Source: Saccoglossus kowalevskii
Lineage: Eukaryota > Hemichordata > Enteropneusta > Harrimaniidae
Assembly: GCF_000003605.2 (NCBI RefSeq)
Contig: NW_003140815.1
Location: 180,901 to 200,767, forward strand
Direction of reading: 5' to 3'
Length of the DNA stretch: 19,867 nucleotides
Both the position numbers and the translations under genes were made by a program. Below, in pieces: positions 10,741 through 19,867 of this stretch (its first letter is position 1; every line of letters starts with the position of its first letter). The notes below the pieces were generated by a model that was not told where the DNA came from, did not search any database, and saw only the letters and a list, made by a program, of their open reading frames with translations.

Positions 10741-10760
10741 GATTACCGAAGATTACCGAA
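10741..10760. repeat. Exact 10-bp tandem duplication (GATTACCGAA twice)
   Basis: Two adjacent identical 10-mers with the unit GATTACCGAA, followed by GAC. The size suggests replication slippage. No function is evident. Confidence 0.85.
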
Positions 10761-12386
10761 GACATTAAGAGGAAAGCCGTGAAACCATATGCTACATGCG
10801 CCAAAGAACCAACGATAATGGAGCTATTTACACCCAATCAAATCAAGTACGGTTTAAGGATAGATAGATTTACAACCTTTGCTGTATACATTCTACATAC
10901 AGCAGCGCCCGGCGTAAAAAGGGCATAGAATTCAAGCCGCTGGTCTGAAAGGTATGCCACGTAATGATTTCGTTTCAATTTTTCTCCAGTCGGTCTTTTG
11001 TAGGGCGTCAGCCAAGCGAGGTGGAATGCCTCCGTGGTGTAGTTAGGGGTAGCTTTACACTACTCAATCGGCCACCACTGTGAACATCGCCTTTCCTGCG
11101 GCAAATACTGATTTACCGATTTCTTACGTTGGAAGAAAGATGAAAGCCTCCCGCGTGTAGATCAATCTCTTTCCACTACCGTCCTTCCGACGGACACAGT
11201 AGCGATTCTGATAGTCGTGTGTCATCACGCCGTACAAACAGGCAACTGATGAAACTCAGAGATAAACAAGTTTTAAAGAAGTGGTTGAGCTATCATCTAA
11301 AATGGAGATTTTGTTTTTGCATTGGTGCGTGATTCATTATGCATTCATCCAAACAAACTTAAAATCGTATTTATTGTTTTTTATTTATTTTTTTTTGAAA
11401 ATTACAAAATATGCAAGTTATGAACAAATTCTTCATAGATTGCTTATAACAACGTGATTGCCTCTCTCGAGTATGCTGTTCCGGACAACTTAGGCGAACT
11501 GAAGGGTTGTTATTTTTGGACAAAGTATCGAATAAAGTCATTACTCAGCCAAGCAAAAAGAAACACAAATACGTCTACCACTTAAGAAGGCAAAACTTGT
11601 TTACCTCCCCGTAGCCAACAATGCTCGATAAGTGAGATTTTTCGGTGAAAACAACAACTGTACGCAACTGGCAACTTCTCACCATGGCCCAAGTTGAATG
11701 GTGGTAGAATTGTCCATGTGCCAACCAGGACCTCACACGGACATGCACTGGCGTAATTTTGTCCGCACTCGTGCGTTTCTTTTTGGCACGGCAGCATATC
11801 TCGCGGTATATTTATGACATGGCGCGAGAGGCAGGTAGCCAGCGGCGATATGGTATCATCCTGCGTGACGCCAAGTCACACGCAGACCGCATTGACATGA
11901 GCGATGAGCCGCGATGAGCTCTCAAAACAATTGTCTTGTATCTATAGTTTGATTTCTAAACTTTTTCATATTTACCATTTTCTGCTAAAACAAGTCGATG
12001 CGGCATACCCGTATCACGCGATTATATAGAACGCGTGTAAACTACCCGAACTTAGAACGTATTAAGTATTTAGATGATGATATCATAGATTAAGAGATAA
12101 TCCATTATAATACAAGTGATTAATGTAATTGATCTGACTTAGGGGTGTATATGTACTTGAAAAAACAAAACACTCGAAAGACAATATAAAATAATTATCA
12201 ATATAACAATATCAACGTTATAAATATAATTTTCCGTTTTCTGATCAGTTGAATCTGAGATACAACTTTAACATATCCCGCGTATGAACAAATAATTTAA
12301 CTATTAAGCGCTTTCGACTCCCAAAATTACGGCCAAACATATTACGCCCACACTTCAACATTATAGGTTTTATTTTTAACTGGTGT

Positions 12387-12420
12387 TAATAATAATAATA
12401 TAATATAATAAAATATAATT
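12387..12420. repeat. AAT-rich microsatellite
   Basis: An imperfect run of TAA/TAATA units within a strongly AT-rich stretch (about 12090-12430). It is a simple sequence repeat with no other signal. Confidence 0.8.
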
Positions 12421-12780
12421 TGAAAATGTAATTATATTACATGACAGTGCTTGTCACGTGATTGCCCTCAACGAATCATGTCCTCTCTTGAAGATTGTAC
12501 CTGCACATTGATGTCTTTATACTGACTACTGTCCGTTATTACTTTTTTGCAGCGTATTACATCATGATGGCATTCGGCAAGTTTGGACGAATTAACCACT
12601 CACCCATAAAACACGATGCGTAGAACGAGGCATGTACTTCCGGTTTCGGACTTTCGAGCCCTCGTTCAAAGCTTCCGCCATGGTAGGAAACACATCCAGG
12701 CTTGTTCGCCAGTTATGAGTATTTTATTCGGAAATAGTTTTGTTGTTTTCATTTTCAATCTCACAATCATACTTCAACTA

Positions 12781-12788
12781 TGACGTCA
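12781..12788. promoter_or_regulatory. Perfect CRE palindrome TGACGTCA overlapping an E-box (CAGCTG)
   Basis: TGACGTCA is followed, with overlap, by CAGCTG, a bHLH E-box, about 100 bases left of the MITE. Both are known binding-site shapes. Occupancy is unknown and chance occurrence is possible. Confidence 0.3.
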
Positions 12789-12886
12789 GCTGACATGCGC
12801 AAGACTTGGTCTCCGTAGATTGCCGAAGTATCCGAGTCCTCCGATGACATTTGAGCTGATTATTTTGTTGTAATAAGTCACGTATA

Positions 12887-13096
12887 CTGTGGAATACTTT
12901 ATTTTCGCTGGAATTAATTTTCACTGAAAAGGCTTTTTGGGCTTTTTTGTATGGAACTTATTTTCACTGATTTTTGATGAATTTAATGTGAAATATAGGA
13001 AAAAAAAGTATATTCGCTGGATTTTATTTTCACGGAATCATCCATTCAGCGAAAACAGCGAAAATAAATTCCAAGCGAAAATAAAGTATTCTACAG
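12887..13096. mobile_element. MITE with ~40-bp terminal inverted repeats, Tc1/mariner-type TA target site
   Basis: The left end is CTGTGGAATACTTTATTTTC. The right end, read as its reverse complement, is CTGTAGAATACTTTATTTTC. The inverted match continues for about 40 bases (CGCT, GGAATT, ATTTTC) with a few substitutions and one single-base indel. TA dinucleotides flank both ends (12885-12886 and 13097-13098), as expected for the TA target duplication of Tc1/mariner elements. The total is 210 bases, with subterminal repeats of TTATTTTCACTG/TTTTCGCTG type and no transposase reading frame, so it is non-autonomous. An 87-codon open frame that starts inside it (12937, plus) is low-complexity and not a gene. 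Similar TATTTTCGCTGGAATT-rich elements are, to my recollection, common in mollusc genomes. Confidence 0.85.
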
Positions 13097-14485
13097 TAAA
13101 ATGTTTTTATTTTTTGCGTATGAATTGTAATTGTTCTTTCAAATACTATTTCTTAACCCTTACCTGCAATGAGAAGTATGTCAAGATTTTGGGAATGTAA
13201 TAATAACTGGCCGGAGCTTTCAGTTTTGTTTTACTGTGATAAAAACGGCATAAACTACCTGTTTTGTTTTCCGATGGCACAGTCAACCTAATTTGTTTCA
13301 TCTTTGGACGGGAACTCGTCATCTTTCTACGACTTCCTTCCTTCAAAAGACATTATCACTTCGCGAGAGTCTATCCCAACACCGGGGGTCAAATCGGACC
13401 CCCTAGTGACATAGAACATTTTCACACAACCCGTCGTTACACGTTGTTTATTTGACAAGCAAGCGATGTCTGACAGACTCGAGGAAGCGACCAGCAAAAC
13501 CTAGACCAGGGGACTAAACAGATCTGATCAAGTTGCACACGATATAAAAGACGGAGAAGAGGAGAAAATGCGACGAATACTTCTATATTCAACAGAATTC
13601 GTCGTGTGTGGGACCATGCCAACATAGACGGGGATAGCCCCGCTTCGTTGATGTGTTACTTCTGCAATATCACTGACCCGAATCTCGCTAAATCGACTCC
13701 CGACTCATTTAGTGCTTACGGCTCTGTATGTGTCACGCAAACCACCGCATTTTAAAATACATTTGTTCTGACCACCGAAGCTACATTCCGACCATTTCGA
13801 AAGTATTTTTAACTCATTGTTTTGCTTTGTATAACAATTTTTGATGCGATGCTGGACTAACTAGAATACTAGTAAATTAAAATTATCAAACAATACATAT
13901 GATTGGGAAAACGATTCTGATGTAAGATAAAGTCACACTTCCATAAACAATACAAAACAGAACAGTTCTGTTTATCGAGTCTTGTCATTGTCAGTGTACA
14001 CAGATCTGTTTACACAACCCAACCCAACCCACCAAGACCCCAGAATCCATTCAAATCGGACCAACATCATGGTTCGTTATGACACAGCAGGCCCAGTTGG
14101 TGGCAAACGACGGAACGCCTGTTGAATCTGGTGTCCAAAAAATGACCCCCAAGATAATGCGGTGTACACAGGGAAAATACATTTAGAAAACATCATTGTA
14201 TACGTCAATTATCCTGCGTATTATGCCAAATTATTCTTAAATAATATGTTCATTTATCTTATTTAATACACTGTTTCTGTAGCTAGTATCATTGCCAATG
14301 TGTTCATATTGAACGCTGTTTATCTCAGCCAATACGCAAATTTGTTCACTCATTATTATTAAGGAATCAACAATAGCAATTCATTTTGGAATACAAGTAA
14401 CTTGCTCACATCGTCACTGCCGAAAACAATAGTGATGCCATAGCTCAAAGTGATTCCCTGATTTAACGCAGACATTTCAACTTAG

Positions 14486-14683
14486 AAATCCACGCGTCAA
14501 GTACTCCAACGTGTTGTCACGGCAACATCCCCTTTCAGGGGAGAATTCGTCTCTGTATCTGTTGGCGGCATGGTGACCGCTGTTGCCACCTGCCTGAAGA
14601 TGTCTCTCATCGCTGTTGATGCGAAGCAGTCAACATCTCGGCGAAGAAACTTCCTGCAGAAATTCGATCCAAACGTGGTTTAA
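14486..14683. other. Short GC-richer segment open in frames on both strands, possible exon remnant
   Basis: On the plus strand a frame is open from 14486 to a TAA at 14681-14683, with an internal ATG (GGMVTAVATCLKM). On the minus strand a frame of about 55 codons (RDVDCFASTAMRDIFRQVA...) is open across the same bases, and a good acceptor-like TTTCTGCAG|G sits near its start. The base composition is closer to coding DNA than the flanks. The segment also contains small perfect hairpins (GTTG..CAAC and CCCCT TTC AGGGG). I recognise no family in either translation. It may be an unrecognised exon, a decayed transposon fragment, or a structured non-coding element. Confidence 0.2.
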
Positions 14684-15313
14684 TTGTTTTCGCCCATAAG
14701 CAATGATGATACAACCCCCTTAATTAAACATTCGGGGGTATCATATCATATCACGATGTTTAAGTTATGGAAATTAACATTTTTTGTTTGTTTTCTTTTG
14801 TATATATGTTTCGTTTCATCACCAATCACCAATTGTGTGTGTTGTATCACCCGTATGTATCCACACACAGTTTGATATATGGAACCTTATCTCGGAGATT
14901 GTTGCTATGGTTATGGCTATCTATCTGATGTTAACCATTTCATACTCTTTTCCTGGTATAAATTTAAATTTATTTTAATCGAAAAAAATACTTCTGAAGA
15001 CTTTTTTTATTAAAATACAGGACAACGCTTGTCGATTTCTGGACAGCCGGTACATTATAAATACACATCCAATACTGGGCGCGCTGACACAGACGGGACA
15101 CAGACTTGCTCGATGTGTACAGTAGCCGGGCCGGGGGAGGTCAACTCTTACACAAATGTACATAATACAGATTCGCTTAAATTGCGATTTCTCTTCCGTT
15201 TCACTGGTTTTGGCATTCTTGTCATCCACCGTTCTCAACAAAAATGCCAGAAACTTGCTTTGAGCGCACCACGTGTGACATCGGTCATTGGCGGCGTCTC
15301 GGAGTCGACATCT

Positions 15314-15321
15314 TGACGTCA
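15314..15321. promoter_or_regulatory. Perfect CRE palindrome TGACGTCA
   Basis: TGACGTCA is the full CREB/ATF binding site. It lies in a locally CG-richer stretch (about 15280-15360). No promoter or exon next to it could be identified, so any function is speculative. Confidence 0.35.
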
Positions 15322-18300
15322 CACGGGTCGTCGCCGTCGTCGTTCCCGCTAGGGCGATCGCTGTTCATTTGCAAGCATGAAGCAATTTTTTGTCAAAACT
15401 GTGCACAGCCACCATTTTCACGATCACAACCAGAGTCTTGTATTAGAGTAGGTAATTATTTCATTCCAATCAGAGGGTGAAACAAATTATCGATATCGAA
15501 CTAATCACTGTGTTCATTTCTAGAGTTTGAGAGGGTAATTTAAATAAAACAATTCAGAGGAAAATCCACTTTTAAATATCTAAACTTGGATTCAACGAGC
15601 ATTGGTGTTATCGCATAATATACAATCAGGCACCCTTTGCAAGACTGGTGGGACACAGTGTATATTCTCTAGTTTCGTGTCTAAAAAGAGCGTGTGGTTG
15701 AAAAAGACGTTAGCAATATGTAATGGTTTTCTTGACTGTATGTTATGAAAACATTACCCGCGAGCGGTATCGATTACTACCAGGAGCCTGGCTTGCCGTG
15801 ATCAGGTTTGGACTTAACGACTTTATCGACTCCTCCCCCTGGGAACTCGATACTCATCAGACCACGAGAGTTCGATATAGTTGCCTGTCTTTAACTTGCA
15901 AAGTCGAACTATAAAACAAAAACCCTCTTTTCCGGTCCACGTATTTGACGTATGCGCTTTTGGTGTGTCTCCGAGACCCCGGCACATTTGGGTCAGATAG
16001 CATAAAAGTATGGTCGATGCCGGTCACTCTTAGACTAATACTCAAAATGGCTCTAGGAACTTCAGAAAGAATTCAGTCGCTGAAGTGAAACGGTCCGCGA
16101 GAGCATTTAGATGCATTCAAAACCTCGCCTACGATGTTCGAAATGATTTTCTTGTTACATGTGCACTTATGTGTAACGACCGCCAGGGTATCAGAGAGCG
16201 AAAGCGGCATGCCGTCACGAACTCACATATCGTGACGCAAATGCAAGAAACAACGCCATCTACGACGAGTTAGATGCTTCCCTAGAATACACACCGTTCT
16301 GACATAGATGGTACAACTTTCACGAACGCAAGTTATTACACGATATGCAAATAGTTATATAATTTGCGTTACGTGTGCGCTCTGGTGAGTAGGTACATTT
16401 CATTTTCGTGACATGCTCTATATCTAGAACCCAGCCCAAAGAATTATATTAATAAAATCACTTCGATTCAAACACATGTTGCATTTATATTGTTGTTGTT
16501 TTTTTATACTTTTATATTTCCATAGTTACATGTAAAAGAGGAACAGAAACAATAACTAGTTAGTTAAATTACACCATTACTGAGTCTAACAACAATATAT
16601 CACACCTTTCCCCTAACACATGCATACGGGCCCCGAAAGTGAAGCCATTAACCTAAACTTAGTTAAATTATAATACATTCATTTTTCATATATATTAATT
16701 CCCCACCGACAACGCCTGGTGGTACCCACTTACAGACGGGAAAACGTCACAAGACGCAGTTATACACCTTAAAATTGAAAAAAACAGATACACAGAATTT
16801 TTAAAAATCGACAAAGAATTATTAAAAATGACCCAGAGCTTTTATTAAAAGTTTTGCTACACGCAATAAAACCATTCTTGATAGTATTCACTCTGTTACG
16901 ATGGACATGCAAAGGCGATGTTTAACGAGTGATACATAAGGTCGTGATTCAAGTCATTAAATAAAATTCTAAAACATCTTATATTCAATTCAATTTAACT
17001 TAAACTTGAATTTAAAGTTAAACGAAGGTACATGTAGGTATACTGTATGTCAACCAAAACCTCAAGCCATGCATGTTTTTTAGCATTGTAATTTGAATAT
17101 TAATTTAGTTCAACAATAGAACTAACACAAATAATAATCCAAAATGCATGCTTTTAGAAATGTTGCTAAGGATGTCTATGCCCGTTCTGTTTTGGAGTTT
17201 CGAAAGTGCCTTGAAGAAAACCTCCTACTCTGGCAACTAACAAGCCAATCAGGGGACACATTACATAACGGGAACTCAGACTGTATGACAACCAATCATA
17301 TTAACGTCTAAAAAACCTCCTCCTATTGGTCAAGATACTGTTCAAACCATGCTACAAGAATACAACGTTTCAAACTTAGGTGTGTACAGTCAATCCAGCG
17401 TGGTGTATGTCATATAATAAGCAAACAAAGAAAATGCCTTTGTCTTTAATTTGTTGTTAAAACATATCATGTTTACCTTTTGGATAGTAAAAAAGGATAA
17501 AAGGGCTACTTCATATACTTTACAAATGCAGTACTTATACACTGTTCAACATTTTTACCAATTATAAAGAGCGGATTCCGTGTAAAACGCCCTCTAGAGA
17601 AAGTCTTTCGACACGTACACCAAATCAGATACACTAAAAAATACATGTCTTTGACCAATTGCAGAAAAGAAAAACTATCTTGTTTTTTTTTTAAATAGAC
17701 ACGACCGAGAAAAAACAAATGTTTCTCAGCGGTGTTATTGTTGAAAAAAAAGGTGTATATGCGAGTATGAGAAAATGACAACCGTTTGTTCGACGTCACG
17801 GACGTTCTACGTTGCTAAGACGCGCACCACTGTACCATGTATTTCTATGGGCTTTGTGCGCTCTGCTGTGGAACGCCGGTGGAGCCGGTGAAAACTCGAG
17901 AAAACAACACAAACTCAACTTTGAAGTAATCCTGAACAACCAAATTCATATATGTTACACACGTAGGGCTTATCTTATTACACTGTTCAGGGGACTCTCA
18001 ACAACCATCGCAAAGTACCGTTTTCTGCGAGTTTTTGGTCTTTGTTTTCACCGCGAGGGTTGCCAGGCGGTAGAAAATGCCCGGATGTCCGCCCCGAGGA
18101 TATGTGCTATCTCCAACGGGAGAGGGCGCTGTATAAACAAACTATGAAGCTCGAGCTTGGTCAACCTACATGTTGTATCGTATTTGGTAAAAACACTTCG
18201 GCGAGTATTGTAATATTTATAACAATGCTTGTATTTCAAATTGTAAGTAATTCCTATTTCAAACGTGTACATTTATATGCTAAAAAGTTAAATTTATATT

Positions 18301-19867
18301 CGAAAAAACGCTTATTCAAATTTTAAACATTGCACACTTCGACACAGAGGGCGATCGTGTATTGATATACATGTACGTGAGTTTTTATAAATATTTTCTG
18401 CTCGGGTGAAAGGGCAGCCATATTAAAATCCGCGTTTTAGTCGAGACCCAGTTTACGACCAAAATAAAGATGAGAATCACGAGTTGTTAAATAGCCATGC
18501 AACTAAAAAGTTGTGATCCTTGTAAATACAGGAAATCGGATTGTTGTTCCAGTTACTCCGTTCTGTAAACGACACGCTGAATAGCGATGGTATCAGATCA
18601 TTCTAAATTCTCTTTTGCCACCACGGACTGTGTTAGATTCATTAAGCTTTCTTATTAGTACAACGATCATTCCTTAGTTGTTTGGCAATGAATAAATGGG
18701 ATTTTCATCTTTATATTGGTCCCGGCTATGGGTGCGTTCAAAGTTCTTTCATCTTATTTACGTGCACAGAACCTCGCCAGTTGACCATGTTCAACAATCC
18801 CGGGTGAGCACAGTTGAATCGAAACACTTTTACAAGAAAAGATTTGATTTGTTGATAGCACCTGTTTGGGCGTCAGGGTTGTCAGGCATAATTTGGTTGA
18901 CATCATCAGATAACTCATCCGAGTCCCTGCAGTAACCATTCTTGTGATAGTGCAATCTAAATAGTCCACGCCTGCAAATGTGTGCCGGTAAAAACGTACA
19001 CACCGCTCAGAATTCATAAATGGAGAATGGATCTGTTTACTTTTCTTGATTTATTCTACTAATATTTGTAAAGTGAAGGTAAAGCGTTGGTGAAGTTTGA
19101 AAGAGCAATTTATATTCTCCAAACTGGTATTTTTCATAAATTAAATTTGACTTTCCTCAGGCTTTATTACTTTTACATCAGTTTTTCGATTGCTTTTTTA
19201 GCTCGTAATGATAGAATTATCCAATTTATAACTATTATGTTGGCTTTCGGAAAGTTTCTGGCACTGTGAAAACCATGCTAATAAGACGTTTTTTTTTTCA
19301 GCCAATCGTGTCATGCAAACTTTGGTTCATTTGCTTCGCAGTGGCGGTAGGCAGACGAGTCTTCAAACGGTTCTCCCGTTACATGTACCTGTTCTGATTT
19401 AGCGGTCCCATGCGGCTACAGCAATGATTACTCCTTGGGCTATAACACCACTACTGTCACCGCTGCCATTATATATTTGGTCAGCAATAATAAACATTGC
19501 GAGATCGTCGTCCTTAAACAATATGTCCTAGGTCATATGGTTAAGGAACATTTTCAAAATTCATAGCTCACACAAAATGTCAAAAGTTTTCAAAAATGAG
19601 ATCCCGTGGTTGAAATTTGTTAAAAGACCAGATCTATAGTGAGCATTTTTTAAAAAAGTTGAGTGGTTATTCAGAGATAGAGCAGGCTCATTAGTACAAT
19701 AGACCAACACATGATAATCAGTAATCAATTTAAGAGTCGAGTTTATAAGTTAAATTATTTATAAAATAGGTCAAATGTACGGTATGTCCAGCAGATAAAC
19801 AAAGTGGTACCCATAAAATAAACAAATGGCCGAAAAGTACACCTCTAAAATATTTAAAGCGGGAGGG

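Larger units (their letters stand above)
9115..12886. other. 5' flanking DNA of the T-box gene, no gene recognised
   Basis: Non-coding as far as can be seen. 9160-9510 is somewhat GC-richer and open in several frames on both strands, but none starts convincingly or resembles a known family. Forkhead-like TGTTTAC occurs at 10588-10594 and 11598-11604. An AT-rich tract (about 12090-12430) carries the microsatellite. Poly-T runs sit near 10281 and 11385. Confidence 0.5.
13097..19867. other. Distal flanking DNA, no gene recognised
   Basis: AT-rich sequence without a recognisable exon. Notable points: a perfect hairpin GGGGGTC/GACCCCC at 13384-13403; TGTTTAC forkhead-like sites at 14007-14013, 17470-17476 and 19034-19040; a T-box-type half-site TCACACCT at 16600-16607; a second CCAAT group (17245-17249, 17292-17296, and ATTGG at 17325-17329); and the dual-open segment at 14486-14683. 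The frame at 17812-18147 has a hydrophobic stretch but no ATG. Confidence 0.5.

Noticed and set aside
12937-13200. 87-codon plus-strand open frame rich in Phe/Lys/Tyr
   Set aside because: It starts within the MITE and its residues reflect AT-rich repeat sequence. No transposase features.
16600-16607. T-box half-site TCACACCT as evidence of autoregulation
   Set aside because: A single 8-mer in about 11 kb is expected by chance often enough, and there is no paired half-site nearby.
17812-18147. Open frame with a signal-peptide-like stretch (HVFLWALCALLWNAGGAG)
   Set aside because: It begins at TTG and has no in-frame ATG before the hydrophobic stretch. Downstream residues match nothing known. 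An exon with an upstream start outside the frame is possible but unsupported.
1-19867. tRNA, rRNA, CRISPR array or bacterial operon structure
   Set aside because: No tRNA B-box (GGTTCRANNCC) context, no rRNA core motifs, no spaced direct repeats of CRISPR type and no runs of adjacent long open frames were seen.

Overview
This window reads as animal (metazoan) nuclear DNA. It is AT-rich, short open frames lie scattered on both strands without operon-like packing, and the one gene that can be recognised is split by introns with GT..AG borders. That gene encodes a T-box transcription factor, a family found mainly in animals. A Tc1/mariner-type MITE with TATTTTCGCT-rich inverted ends resembles elements I associate with molluscan genomes, so a mollusc or other lophotrochozoan is my guess. 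The species cannot be fixed from this sequence.

The recognisable gene lies on the minus strand. From upstream (high coordinates) to downstream it shows: a compact core promoter, with TATATAG at 8777-8783 and an initiator TTCAGT at 8751-8756 exactly 30 bases apart; a short 5' leader; coding exon 1 (8418-8634), which starts at ATG 8634 and carries an FSIASLI eh1-type Groucho-recruitment motif; an intron of about 0.84 kb; and coding exon 2 (7283-7574). Exon 2 holds an acidic Ser/Asp-rich linker and then the first about 28 residues of the T-box, ending in a strong donor AG|GTGAGT. The rest of the T-box and the C-terminus are not found at lower coordinates, so intron 2 probably runs off the left edge and exceeds 7 kb. 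The T-box residues match the Tbx1/10 (org-1) group best, and the N-terminal motif resembles Tbx20, so the subfamily call is tentative.

Regions: 1-7282 is interpreted as intron 2 of this gene, with a 94-bp tandem repeat at its left end, a 15-bp palindrome and one unrecognised 85-codon open frame (6586-6843, minus). 8754-19867 is 5' flanking sequence: CCAAT boxes just upstream of the promoter, scattered forkhead-like TGTTTAC sites, two perfect CRE palindromes, the MITE at 12887-13096 and a dual-open GC-richer segment near 14.5-14.7 kb. I recognise no second protein gene, tRNA, rRNA or CRISPR array.

The likely picture is the 5' end of a developmental transcription-factor gene flanked by long non-coding DNA, as is common for such regulators. 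I found no clearly new multi-gene system. The items most worth checking are the two equally in-frame splice choices for exon 1/exon 2, the mixed Tbx1/Tbx20 character of the N-terminal half, and the intron-nested open frame.
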